From Synchiropus splendidus (lineage: Eukaryota > Chordata > Actinopteri > Syngnathiformes > Callionymidae): a stretch of 64,000 nucleotides of DNA. The notes under the pieces were generated by a model that was not told the DNA's origin, did no database searches, and saw nothing but the letters and a program-made list of their open reading frames with translations. The stretch is taken from positions 28,271,501 through 28,335,500 of the forward strand of contig NC_071338.1 of assembly GCF_027744825.2 (NCBI RefSeq), read 5' to 3'. Positions 51,852 through 64,000 of this stretch are shown one piece after another (the stretch's first letter is position 1; each line of letters opens with the position of its first letter). The position numbers were made by a program, and so were the translations under genes.

Positions 51852-54800
51852 GGAGGCAGCAGTCAATGCTGCTCTGTCTTCTTTACTGACAGTGTCAACA
51901 ACAGGGAGTGAAGGCACAGAGGCATTACTCAACATTGACACTCTTTTCGCCTCAACCATTTCATCCATTTTGTCGAGTAAAAGTACACTTGGTTTTCCTG
52001 TTCTTTTCTTAAACAGCCGTCCTGTACTTTTTTATTTGTCCCACCAGCTGTCAATCACATATCTACAGAGCTCCGGGCTGGGCTGTAACTTCGATTTTCT
52101 ATCAGTATTTTTATTTTTATTTTTTTTTTCTATTTAGTATTTTTTACTTCTATAAATATTTTTCCATTCCCATGAATCCCTCTTCAGTGAGACTTACTTT
52201 TTCTCCACTTCAGGCCACCATTGATCAAACTGCTTGCAATACTTGTTTGAATTGATCAGGATGAAATAAACAGGAATATCTTTCTTTGTACGTGTGACGG
52301 AGCGCATACGTCATCTCTCTGCTTTACTTTCACAGCTTTTCTTTGTTGTTGTGGCGAGCTTTCACAAGTATTGTTTATATTGCTGGAATCTCAGCTATAT
52401 GTTTTTATATATTTACATCTGTCAAAGTATTGTCTTTTGACTCTTTTGGCTTTTGACTCATCACCTCACAGGATGAACCTTGACAAAAATCTGACCTTGA
52501 CTTGAAGCTTACTAGCTGTCTCACCCTGTTGCATTTACCTGTTGTAATTCTGATTCTTATTTTTGTCATAGCAACCCTGCTCAGTTGGCAGCAGGTGGCT
52601 TTTTCCCTTGCTGCTGCTGCCTATTTTCACTCAAGCTCTTCCGTCTTTCCGTCCTTCCCTTCAGAGCCAACAAAAGGCTGTAGTCCAGAAGGAGTCCATA
52701 TTCAGAGCTAAACTTAGAGCTGCTCAGCGCCGTCGTCTGTCATCCTGCGACAGTATTGTAGCACGGAACCAGAGGACCTCCAGTCCTGGGCCCAGCTAGG
52801 AGCTGCTTTCACTGGACAAGCACCAGCCAATGGAAGGAGTGAGGATCAACAAGGCCTGGTTGGTTGGTCAGGAATGAGCAGGGCTACTCATCTGCTCAAA
52901 AAACTATTATGATCGGACTAACCATATTATTGGGTGGCTCATCACATGATTTAACTTCAGGTGAGATGAGCCTGACTCTGCCACATCTAGCACTTGATAT
53001 TGGTTTTATTTTCGACTTACCCACATGAAGCGTAACCTATGAAATGGTGTTACGTTGACATTGTTGACGTTGCCGATTTCCTTCAAAAGGTCCAGCCTCC
53101 ACTGTCTCACATGCTTCCAGTGAATTAGAAGGTTTAAAACCGCTCAGCATTTCTCCACCCAGCAGATGGATGTTTTCACAACGGTGATGAGAAAGGAAGC
53201 CTCATGCAAGTTTGCATGCAGCCCGAGATAGCGCTCACTTCCTGAGAAAGCACTTGAGAGAAGAAGCTCCTGCTCTCCCAGGAAGTCTGCTAATGTGGGA
53301 AAGGTGAGAGAAGAAGGCATGCTGGGTCCAGAGGTTACAGGGAGAGTTATGGCCAGTGAGTCGGGGTCTGGGGCTGCTGTCAGTCGGGCTTATGATGGAT
53401 GAGTCAGAGCGAGGTAGCTGGGGGTCGCTGTCCCCGAAAGTCGACTTTAGCAACGTCCATGCAATAGACGGTCGCTCAGTCGTGAACCAGAATTCCCTCT
53501 TTTGACACCCCGAGTTCTGAAGGCCTGAAGAAAGGTGGCGAGTGCCTTGAGGAGCAGTGGGTCATGACCAGATAGAGAACTGTCCAGCGTGCAGGTATCA
53601 GCCACTGGCATCACAGAACATCATCGACAAATGATCTTTTATTGCAGGAAATGGCGTGTAGTGGGAGGCAGTCTGTCTTCTGAAGACACTGGAGAACTCA
53701 AATCACATCCCAAAGTTATTTAAGAACTTTACTTTTGCAGCGTCACAGAGGAATTTATGAAGGAAACAATGAACAAAATAATGCAGTTTATCATTTAGTT
53801 CTAAATTGATTTGATCAGTGACTCTGCCATGTTTAACACTTGCTTTCACTCTGCTGCTATTATGAAGTTCTTAAATCTTATTTACAGTTTAGTCACAGTT
53901 TCTTTTATTGTTATTGAGCATATTATTAGTCGAAATTAATCTTATTACTGTTTATGTCAGGTTTTTTGTCGCTTCATATTCAAATTCATATTTGATGTTG
54001 CTGCTTAGCTTAAAACGTAACCTTTTTCTCAATATAATTTGAATGTGGTTTATGTTGTGCTGTGTTATGTTGACACTCAACACCTTTAGCTGAGCTCAGA
54101 TTGTGAAAGTGACACTCCATTGAAATTATTTCACGTGAAATCAGAGCTAGTAGCTGCAGCGTGTGTTGCTGCATGTGCGTCTGCTGAAGTGATAGATGTG
54201 CGACGGCAGGGGGGTGTTCGCCCATAAATACAGAGTCTTGCATGTAGGAGGTCTAAGTGCAGACCAAAGCCAGAGCTGTCAATGGTCCAGACAGAGATAG
54301 AGGCAAATCCCATCCCTCCACAAACTTGGTCTTTGCCCCGTCATAAACCTCAGCAGCAGTGAGATGCTGGGGTCATCAGCAAACCCCACAGGCACCAGGA
54401 CAAATCCTGGTGAGTGGCTTTAACACACAGCATAAATCACTCAGTACTTTCTTTCAGTCAGCAACTGACCAGAATGAGAAGCTGGTGGTTTGGTAGAACA
54501 CCATGAGTGTATTAATAGGAGTGTAAATCATATTTTTCATTTGTTTTAAGTTCCTAAAAGCAACAGTTTGGTTGCTAAGTAACCTTCCTCCTTCAGTACA
54601 CTCTGTGTATCGACTGCTGCTGTCTGTATTGTCACCATCCAACATGAGAAACCTAACGTTACGCCAGAACCATGTCTCTAAGGCAAATCCATTGATAAAT
54701 GAATATTTGCCACAAGAAGCAACATTTCTTTTGCATCAGTTTGACAACAACACAATAAATCACGATGGTGGTCTATATCCAAGTTTTTATATCACCGTAT

Positions 54801-54879
54801 TTAAACTAAAGCTCTTTTAATGTCTTGAAAATATTTGTATAAGAATTGCAGTTTATAAGAATTTCAAGTCCATTCAGAG
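51851..54879. other. Unassigned stretch
   Basis: T-rich patch near 52108-52150. No exon, RNA or repeat recognised. Confidence 0.5.
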
Positions 54880-55175
54880 TAGTGGAAACCCTGGCCATTG
54901 TGTAGAGAAAAACATCCCTGAACAAAAACAAACAGATGCTTTTGTTTGCTTTTGTTCAGGGATTCCTCCATGTTTGTTGTTGTTGTTCTCATCCTAGCTG
55001 CCACGTGTCTTGTGCATCAGTGGGATCAGTGGACCAGGAACATGTGCACTTCCAAAGGTTCCGTGTTGTCTAGAGAGAAAACTGTTACATTAAATTAAAT
55101 TATTTTTTGTAGTAATTAATTAATCGTAATAATGTTGTAAGTAATTAATCGTAATCGTAATCCCAACACTTACTC
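54880..55175 (-). repeat. Hairpin-bearing dispersed repeat, copy 2 (inverted)
   Basis: Reverse complement of the repeat at 17785-18082: GTGGAAACCCTGGCCATTGT, the hairpin, TTGTTCTCATCCTAGCTGCC, GTCTTGTGCATCAGTGGGAT and CAGTGGACCAGGAACATGTG, ending in TAGTAATTAATTAATCGTAA-type sequence. It extends further on the GTAATTAATCGTAATCGTAA side than copy 1. Boundaries are approximate. Confidence 0.75.
54915..54962. repeat. Short inverted repeat (hairpin) within the dispersed repeat, copy 2
   Basis: Arms CCCTGAACAAAAACAAAC and GTTTGCTTTTGTTCAGGG pair at 17 of 18 positions around a 10-base spacer. The single mismatch is at a different arm position from the one in copy 1. Confidence 0.9.
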
Positions 55176-56714
55176 AACATTTTCTTTTTGCCCCAATATA
55201 AATATTATTTATGTTAAATGCCCACTACTCTTCACCTTATTTATTCATGAAATGACCTATTTACATGCCCAGCAAACCTTATATATATTTGTACAGTCAT
55301 ATACTGCGTATTCCTCAGAGGGCTGGAGGAGGTGTATGAGAGCATCTAAATGTGGCTGGAGGTGGAAGTCAGCCCCTGCGTGACCCTCTTTGGGCCAAGA
55401 GGCTGTACATTGTTCAGGAGGATGCAGACACCCAGGCTGATGGATGGTCGATCACAGCGTTTCCCTTCATTTAGTTCTTCCCAGGAAATCGTAATTCACC
55501 TGTGAGATCAGGTTGTTCAGCTGCAGAATGTGGTCATGCATCATCTGTAAAGCAGGCTCTGATGTTATGCTGCCATACAGTAGCTAGAAATGATTTTGGT
55601 TGGCTTAACTAAACTCTGGTTGAATGAACCTGGATGTGATGCGTGAATTTCTATTGATTCAATTCAGTTTCAGTCAGAGAACTGCTTTGTTCACTTGTAC
55701 TTTTTTACTGCGTTTAGCAAAGAACAAACGCTAGCATGACCACACTGGAGTTGGGTTAGAATCCACACTGTTGCTCGGACCACACCTGGTGTGTCAGCGG
55801 GTGTTTTACTAAACTGCTTCTCTTTTTTTTGTTTTTTTTTGTCTGAAACATTTGCGTCATGTGGCGCAATAACTGAAGCTGGCCGACTGTCATTAATCAC
55901 TATGATTAGATAAAAGGTGCATCACTGACTTTTCAGGCGATGTAAGGGAGTCACATGACCGAGACGGATGACTGCCGAGCTCAGTTGGCGCCGTCTCTGC
56001 CTTCAGTCTCTGCCAAATATTCAATTAGTGTCAGTGGGTAAGAGGGTGTAGAAGAAAAAGAGGTGGTCATTACCAGGACGTGTGAAGTGTCTGTGTGTGT
56101 GTGGCTCCATGAGAGGATGAATTGGTTTTACCTTGTCTTGATACGGCCTCTAAAATGTCTTTGCTAATTGAAACAGCAGAAATATTTTCCTTGTAGAGCA
56201 GCCATAATATGTCTAACATCTGTGTGGCACTGTGGCAAATGTGGCTGGGTATTCTTATTTAATGGTACTTTATTCCATCAAACCCTATAGCTGCAAAAGA
56301 AAATAATAGGTTGTAGCAAACTGTTTCTACTTTCCCACTGATGCTGTGAGAGCGACATGAAACTGGGACATCCTAACAGTAATGTACTACTGCCGCTGCT
56401 GTGACTGCTAAAGCAGTTGTACTGCATGCACCGTTGAGTCCCGATGATATCAGCGTGTGGTACTTTTATTGCATGACGTGTCTTTGATACGATCTGCCCT
56501 TAATACCGTCCACTGGGCTTTAGCTAATGTGTATTCCTTCCCGATGACTTCCACAGAGACTCTCACGCATGTTGTGACGGCAACAATCTGACTCTTTATC
56601 TTTCTTCCTGTTTGCTTTCCCTTTGTTCTTTTCTGTAACTGACGACTGAAAAAAGCGCCATGATCGTTCCTTCATATTTTAAGGTTTCTTAGTTACTGCT
56701 TAACACTTAACACT
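55176..56714. other. Unassigned stretch
   Basis: T-run near 55824-55840. No gene or repeat recognised. Confidence 0.5.
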
Positions 56715-56876
<162 letters not shown>

Positions 56877-59502
56877 ATGTTACCTATAATCCATGTAAAA
56901 ATACAATGTATAGTATATGGAAGTGCATACACACAGGAGCCATAATCTGATTTTCTGGATTTGAATTGTCCATTGCAGTAGCAATATTATTATAATCTAG
57001 ATTATGAACAAGTCAATCTCATTCAAACTCGACCGGCCATCTTCCGGTACTATTAAGAATCGGATCAAACCTATTAATTTTCCTTGAGAGACGCTTAAGA
57101 CTCGAGACTTTAATAACGCAGATTATTATCTAACAGATAATAATGGCGGATCCTAAGTTGTACAAATCTTTAAAAACTAATGGTGTTCGTGTGTGAGTTT
57201 TTTTATTTTTATTTTTTCATCCGGGTCAACATGCGGTGAAAGGTTTTTTTAACCTGTGGTAGGCACTTTGAAGCGATGTGACGCTACCTTTTCTCCAGTA
57301 GAGGACAGTATAATCCAAAGGTTCCTTTGCAACCGGACCAGGAGGCAAGGTAAATCAGAACTAAACAAAACAGAACGAGCGCAGATCAAGACAAGACACG
57401 ACTTTTTCAGTTGTGAGATGTTGTGTAGCTTTCATCCGACTTGATCAATGCCTCCTGCAGTATCTTGACGTGGGCCTGTGGAACTGGGCCCTGACCTCAG
57501 TGCCAGACCTTCCCAGCTGGTTGAAGAGGTGGACATAACATTCCATTTCAAGTCCTTTGCGTTGAGGTTGAGAAACTAGTTTGTGATCTTTTTAAACCCA
57601 AGTTCAAGTCAGTTGGCTTCGGGTGTCCTGCAGCTGCACCACGCGACCCTCGCAGCACATCACAGCAGCGGGCCATAAATAAACACTTTGGAAGTCATAT
57701 GTTTGTCTAACTCAGTGTTGCGCTGTGAATCATGTGCTTTCCGATTTACAACCCTTGAGCTTGGAGCACCTCCTACTTCACTCCTTCACTCCATTCTATT
57801 TTTCTGAAGAGCATTGACTTGATCCATACAGAGTATCGTGCAGTGTTATGAGGGCACTTGGAGGCCATAACTTGGGGGCTCTCTGATGTTGTGTTGACAC
57901 CACCGCTGTCCTTTTCCCTTCAGTGTCCATCTGTCACACAGACAATACAGTTATATAGATTCACTTCCAATGCAAACTGTGTGTTTCTTCCTTTTTGATT
58001 TTTTAAAATGAATATCCTAAAAAAGTTTCAGAAACATATTCATACAGATGATTTAATTTATTTTAACTTATATTCACTGAAAAACAGTCAATATAATGTT
58101 CCGTTTTGGTGGGCTCATGTCTAAACATGTTCACAACTTTTTTTTTATTATTGATGTCATCCTTGAGCTGCTGTGATTTCACGGCTGACTAGTCAGCTAA
58201 CCTGCTTCACTGAGTCTTCTATGAAGTGTTAAATGTAAATATGGCGTCAAATTTATCCCCGAGCGTCTGTCTGGTGTCACGTTTTTAAAATGCAGATTGT
58301 TCACTTCGAAACAATGTCATGTGCTGTACACTGAGTTTCGCCCTCAACCCTGCAAAGATCTAATCTTGAGATCAATGGAACCCACCTGATCCGCCGAAGT
58401 TTCCACAATGATAAAAATGGTCACTCTTAGTTTCATTGTGCATTATTTTGGTGCTTTTTTCGAAGGTAATTCCAGTCATGTGATTGTCATGTTTGGATTT
58501 TAAAGGGGGAAGTGTGTAGTGTCACTGTACTTTCTCGGCCTGCGTGTGGTCGAGCTGGCCTCCTCAGCTGTACTGGAAGCCATTCAGACCAACTTTAAAT
58601 AAACAGCATCCCTGCAGCACCTGCTACCAGACCAGAGTCTTGTGTAATCGATGCCAGTGAGAGATGGTTGTTCTCATGTTAAAGTTAGAAGCACAGTTTG
58701 ATACCACAAAGGTCTTGTTCCTCAATCAATAACAGATTTCCACACAACCACAAGAGAAGGAAAGAACAAAGCACACACAAGAAGGACATGATTTGGATGT
58801 CAAGAATGTGACTTTTATCTTTTACTCTCCCAGTTTTGCTACTGTCTTGACTGCACTTTGTTACTTCTGCTGGATGGAAAGTTGAACCAAGGAAAATAAC
58901 ATCTCCTCACTTGTGACAAACTTAAATCTGGAGTTGTACGTTTAAGGAAAGATACACGGTCATGAGGACTTTGAAAGGAATGTGTTGCCATGTAGCCATA
59001 TATTGCAGAACACAAACTACTTCCTCAACAGGTGGGTCGTGGTACTGTAGGTGCTGCAGCCTCTCAAAATGAAGGCCACTTGTTTGACTTAAGCTTTAGT
59101 TTGGAGGCGCCTTGGTCTTTTCAGAGGCTGAAGGATGACTCTGAATTATGCACTGGTGTACGCATGTGATGGGGTCTATATGTCCCTGCAATATACTGGT
59201 CAGCTTTCCAGGGTGTCTCCTGCTTTTCGTGTAGCTGATCATGGTCCCTGAAACCCTGTTTAGAATATGGGAAGAATGTAATGATTGAACAACCATTATT
59301 ATTATTAGTTTTCTCCAAACCCAGAGATGATAGTTTGATGCTGCAACACGAACCCCTGTCCACCATGCTGCCCTCATTATTATTAATATTAATATTAATA
59401 TTATTAATATTGTTGTTGTTGTTGTTATGAATGATTTTGTGCCTGTGAGATCAGTTAAATATCTATGTATCTATCATAACAAAAAAGAGATTGACATTAA
59501 CA
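56877..59502. other. Unassigned stretch
   Basis: No gene or transposon recognised. An ATT/AATATT/GTT low-complexity run lies at about 59375-59426. Confidence 0.5.
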
Positions 59503-59663
59503 CAAACGTTTTGTGAGGACCCCTCATTGACATCACCCTTTCCCCAGCCTCTCACCCTTAACTTTACTGTCCAAAACACATGGCTCACCTTAACCAGGAC
59601 TCGGAACCAAGCTAGCACACAATTATTGTAAACTGCTTTGACTGAGGTTTTAACCCTCTAAAC
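59503..59663. repeat. CA-flanked teleost dispersed repeat, copy 2 (host of a transposon)
   Basis: TTTTGTGAGGACCCCTCATT, GACATCACCC, AGCCTCTCACCCTTAAC, CCAAAACACATGGCTCACC and CAGGACTCGGAACC correspond to the repeat at 4553-4885. The segment ends TTTTAACCCTCTAAAC exactly where the hAT-like element starts. The sequence after the element shares only CTCTAAACC with the 4-kb copy, so the rest of the repeat is diverged or missing. Confidence 0.75.
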
Positions 59664-60318
59664 CAGTGATTCTTAACCATAGGCCCATGGTTGAGCCACG
59701 AGTGCTTCCTTGAGGGCCACTAAAAGTCTTTTATTTTATACTTTTGGGCCGCAAGACGCTCAGTTTTAATACATTAGCCGCGTATGGTGGCAGTAGTGTG
59801 TCACTGAATTGACTTGACAGCTGCAAATCTGTGATAGTTAACAACTATGGAGAAGTTCTTGAAAAGAAAAAAATGATAAAGAAAGTGATGTCGCCCCGAA
59901 CAGTAAAAACTGTTACCTGCTTTCATAAACAGTTTTGAAATGGCGATACTTTTATTGACACTTCACTTATATCTCCTTTGGAGTTTAAATAAAATAGATT
60001 TTTTATTTTATTTTATGTTATTCAGAATTTTATTCAGTTTTTCCAATTTTCTCAACAGTTTGCATCCACGGTATTTTTTCCCTTTTTTCTTTAGTAAGTG
60101 TGATGTATATGACTTTGCACCTGGTTCTGCTTTGATAATGATAAATGTCTTTGCAATGATCACATGGTTTCATGTCATTTCACAAGGTTTACATGTAAGT
60201 AGATTAACTATGGTTATTGAACACAAATGAAATCCAGAGTAATGAATCCGTTCTATTATTTAAATGCACCCCGGGTCCATTTGTTGTGGGAAAGGAAAGG
60301 CCCCGAGATCAAAACAGG
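59664..60318 (-). mobile_element. hAT-like non-autonomous transposon, family 2, copy 3 (one terminus lost)
   Basis: Begins CAGTGATTCTTAACCATAGG, the reverse complement of the family's right end, and runs to GGCCCCGAGATCAAAACAGG. The 8-mer CTCTAAAC is perfectly duplicated at 59656-59663 and 60319-60326. The expected terminal AAGGTTAAGAACCCCTG is missing at the right and replaced by a few bases, although the target duplication beyond it is intact. Shared internal motifs include CTGCAAATCTGTGATAGTTA and CTCAACAGTTTGCATC. The 96-codon plus frame is not transposase. Confidence 0.9.
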
Positions 60319-60326
60319 CTCTAAAC

Positions 60327-62866
60327 CACAAGCCGGCAGAGCGGACCATCATGGTGTTCAGTAGGAAATGTACATGTCTATGAAAAAGATGTAAACGTTG
60401 CACCTTTTATGATAACAACAAATCATTAATACAGTTTTGGTTGGTCACTGACTATGTTTAACCACTGTCTGATGAAGTGTATAAATCAGAACAAGTGAGT
60501 TTAAATAAAAATGTGAGCTGATAAAGAAAAAAACATCTTGGAGAACTTGGCGAAGCTGGTGTGAATGTGCTTCAACTTGCATTGTCTTCATTTAACCAGT
60601 CACTCACCTGTGGCAAACAGAACAAAGCAAAAAGTGTCCGGAAGAGGCAAAACTGTACAGTACATTTCATGAAATCTGTCTTTGATTGTGTCTTTTCAAC
60701 TTTTCTCCACCACTAACCTCTAAATTGAGGAGTCATTTCTCGCTGCTCTTCTTTTAAAATTTAGATTTTTGCTAGTTTTCCGACGGAAGACGTTCCATCT
60801 ACTGGTCCAGTTTATTTTTTTTAAGTTTCTGAACATTATCAACTGCCAAACACCCACATACCCATCGATTTAACCGCCTGAAAACAGATGACGATTTCCT
60901 GTTTTTGTTCAAATATATACTGGAATTTTGTATTCGACTTTGTGAAACATTGTTACGTGAGAACATCACAGACGTGTGATCATGACCTCATAGCTGTCAG
61001 CCTCTTAGCCACATCCTGAGGCACAGACACACTTGCAGTGATCACTGAGGTGTGATCCGCACCGTACCCTCATGCTCCTCTGGGTCGGCCTCCCCAGGGG
61101 ACTGACACCCCACCCTGGCCTTCCCCTTCAACCTGATCAAATTCTTTAAGTTTTGTTTCTTGGGTATTGTGTGTATAATGCGGAACTTTGCCTGCCTTTG
61201 AAACTCTGAAGTCTGAATGTGTTCGCTTGAGCTGACAGGTCGTATCGCTGACCATTTAAAATGAAATCCCATTCCTTTTTCACGACAGTGAAGTTTGCAA
61301 ATAGTGAGCAGTGAAGACTGTATGTTCCTCTTTTCAGGGGAGAAGCTGTGTGCTGGATCATCGTCCTGTTTCCTGTCCAGAGAGAGAGAGAGAGAGAGAG
61401 ATCAGGCGGTCAAGGATCTGACATCTCAGAGGACGAAGTGACGCAACCGCCGGACATACCTTCACCCAGTTACAGTCCGTTTGACCAGGCCTGAAGTTAC
61501 TTCCTCTCTTTTCCGTGAAGCAGATCCATCAACTGAACTGAGCATGTTCCCCTGACTAATCCTACGAACCAAGTACGTCTCAACAGTAGGTAGCTTCAAC
61601 GTCTCCTGTGAAGCTACTGTTTAATCACCCACAGGTGGAAGCTGCTGATGGGTTCTTACTCAGGCAGCTGGAGTCAGTGACTGTTAGAAAGAGAGTAAGC
61701 AGAGGATGGATTTGATCAGACAGAATCATTGTTTATCTGACACTGCTCTGGCGTGTGATGTTCCTCAGCAGGTGCCTCATGACTGGTGAGGTTGCGATGA
61801 CTGAGCCACCAGGTCAGAACACATGCTTAGCTCATGCCGTCGTTCCCCGGGCTCAGTGTGGTGTACAGTCGTCGCCACTCCAACAATCTGTTCCGTTTAT
61901 TTTGGAATGACAGGGAGCGTGTCCCTGCATCAGTCCTGCTGCTGCTACAGCATCTTGTGTGTGGCGTTTTAGGTGCAAGATATGCTTTGGCTTAAAGGTT
62001 GAAGTGATACTAAGAAGAGGATGTGAACCTGGATCAGCGGCCGCAGTGGTGTAGTTGTATGTGTCGGTAACGTGTGTGACTTTCTCCCTGCGTCCCAGAA
62101 CGTGTGCTGCCTGACCACCTGTCTCTGCTCTGAAAGTGTCCAGTTCCTCTCTGGGGCTTTTGGCTTCTTTCCACCGCTCTGTCCCCTGGTGACACCACCC
62201 ACACCTCCAGCCCCGCCGCCACGTCATGGTCAGCCCTTCTCACGGGAGGCTGAGCGAAGGTGCGGCCGTGATAAGATTCGGCTCGCACAAGATATTACTG
62301 TTGGATAATATGAATTATGATATGGTAATATAAATAATGCAGTAATATTACATTGATGTATTATTGTCTGACGGGCCTGATGGAAGAAGAAGTTAAAAAC
62401 AGAGAATAACATTAGATAATATTATGATGCAAGGTTATTATTTAATGGTCGTGAAATGTTCTGAATTATAAAGTTATTAATTGTTCATAGTACGTCCTCC
62501 CTTACGTTAGAGTAGATTACAGTCGACCCATAATCTTTTAATTCAAAACAAATTCTGCAAAAGTGGATTCCTTTTCGCAAACATTTTTTTCCCGATCTGA
62601 TTCCTCTTTGTTTTCATATTAACTATGGTTTTACAATTTTTGCTATAAATTAATAACCTTTTCTTTAGAATCACCAAATTGTATTCACTCTTTTTTTTTG
62701 TATTGTAATTAAAGTTCTATTTACATCTGGGATGTAATTTTTTTTATGCTATTAAGTTTCATGTTTTACTTTTGTTTTTTATTTATTGTTTCAACTACTG
62801 ATATAATGTATTTTTATTTTCTTTTTCATCAGACTATATATCCTCATTCAAATCACAGTCTCTACC

Positions 62867-62872
<6 letters not shown>
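60327..62872. other. Unassigned stretch
   Basis: An AG run is at 61379-61401. Frames of up to 124 codons near 61.85-62.23 kb are open on both strands in a GC-richer patch, with no domain recognised. No exon supported. Confidence 0.5.
61379..61401. repeat. Short (AG)n microsatellite
   Basis: About eleven AG units, read directly. Confidence 0.95.

Positions 62873-62942
<70 letters not shown>
62873..62942. repeat. (AT)35 microsatellite
   Basis: Seventy uninterrupted bases of AT. The Tyr-Ile-rich plus frame covering it is a translation of the tract. Confidence 0.97.
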
Positions 62943-62951
<9 letters not shown>

Positions 62952-63986
62952 CCACTATGTTATTGATATTCATATTATTTATGTTACTTCCATGTTTTTT
63001 TCCTCACATACTTTTATGCCACCACTCATACTTCAACCATACAACTTCTATAGCTGCTTAGCTACATAAACTACATTTTTATTGTACAATAATAAATGTT
63101 TTCAAAATTTTTTCCAGATTTTATTAATATTGAAATACATTTCATGTGTATTAGTGTTTTCTTAATTTTACTACATTGTTTACTTGGACATCATATTTAA
63201 ATTATTCTTTTTATATTTTCAAAATTTAACATTTCTTTTTTTTAACCCATATTTTTCTTTCTTTTTTGTGATATTCCCATAGTGTTAATATCCTTTTCAT
63301 TGATAATTAATTTTGTGGTAATCGTACCGTGATCTAGACTTTATGTTTTGTCTCTCTTTACTTTTTTTTAAATTCAGTTTTGCAGGTGTCAAGTTAGTTT
63401 TCATTTCTTTTATTGTGTTCTCCTCGTGTCTGATGATTCGGTGGCCTCAGCACCTTCCCAACGAAGGCTACACCTCACGGGTGTTAGTCAATTGTCTGCA
63501 ATAGTTTTTGTGGGAAGCCTCAGACGCCACAAGAAAATGTTGCAATCCACTGTGAACCACATTGCAGACGCTTGGAAATCGTCAAGAAAAGTTAGCTTGT
63601 AAGCAAAACGCTAAACAAACATGAAAACAATCACACTCTTCCTCTTCTTTATGTGAGAAAATGTTTTGAAAGGGAAGATTGTAGTTAGGGCTGCGAATTT
63701 CCAAACAAGTCATAACTGAAAGTGGAAGCTGGGTTTGTGAGCGCAGGTTTTCTCTTGAAACACAAATAAAGGGTTTTAACTCTTTGCTGGAATTTACTAG
63801 GTTTTGTGTCATGAAGCAAACGTCAAGCCATTGCACTAACTCAGAAGGCTATTTTGATCACTCGGTCATCTGAGTTTAGAGCCAAAGAGGTACTTTGGCA
63901 CTGTGATTTATGTGTGTATTTAGGTAGCTCTTGGTCATTCTCTCCATCATGTTGTTTCAATTGTCAAGCAGTGGGTTCAGTTACAA
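62943..63986. other. Unassigned T-rich stretch
   Basis: Strongly T-rich up to about 63420, then more balanced. No gene or repeat recognised. Confidence 0.55.
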
Positions 63987-64000
63987 CAGACCTGAGCAAA
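63987..64000 (+). mobile_element. Possible start of another family-1 hAT-like element, cut by the window edge
   Basis: The last 14 bases, CAGACCTGAGCAAA, differ at one position from the family-1 start CAGACCTGGGCAAA. Only the terminus is visible, so a chance match is possible. Confidence 0.5.

Overview
This window looks like non-coding nuclear DNA from a vertebrate, most likely a percomorph-type teleost fish. The evidence is indirect. There are no operons, ribosome binding sites or dense reading frames. Long uninterrupted microsatellites are common. The dispersed repeats are of kinds I recognise from fish genomes: a 5'-truncated L2-type LINE, antisense pieces of a common fish reverse-transcriptase LINE, hAT-like and mariner/pogo-like non-autonomous elements, and several unnamed fish repeats. 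I cannot name the species. I found no protein-coding gene, exon, tRNA, rRNA or CRISPR array that I can support. The open frames present (at most about 150 codons) look like chance frames, microsatellite frames or transposon relics. The window is therefore either intergenic or inside a very large intron.

Layout. From 1 to 12 kb: a 482-bp hAT-like element with a perfect 8-bp target duplication (1037-1534), a CA-flanked fish repeat (about 4553-4885), a (TA)45 tract, an unbroken (TG)81 tract at 9803-9964, and a SINE-like fragment near 11.8 kb. From 12 to 21 kb is the repeat-rich part: two inverted members of the first hAT-like family, an L2 LINE 3' end with its (TGGTA)n tail, a hairpin-bearing repeat, a local duplication in which one copy carries a TA microsatellite, and a complete 678-bp mariner/pogo-like element with TA target duplication. 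From 21 to 30 kb: mostly unassigned sequence, then a LINE 3' tail, an antisense LINE relic and two abutting fish repeats (28259-29209). From 30 to 45 kb: a compound CTAT/GATA microsatellite, another hAT-like copy, the best member of the second hAT-like family (40022-40741), and an identical 292-bp tandem duplication near 42.2-42.9 kb. From 45 to 64 kb: a second antisense LINE relic, a SINE-like fragment, two more members of the second hAT-like family, the inverted partner of the hairpin repeat, a three-part trinucleotide array and further CA/TA tracts. The window ends at the start of another possible hAT-like copy.

No gene system works together here. The sequence records transposon insertion history. 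The clearest case is at 59.5-60.3 kb, where a hAT-like element sits inside an older repeat between perfect CTCTAAAC duplications. A related copy of that older repeat near 4.6 kb keeps the unoccupied site. I did not find evidence for a previously undescribed functional system.
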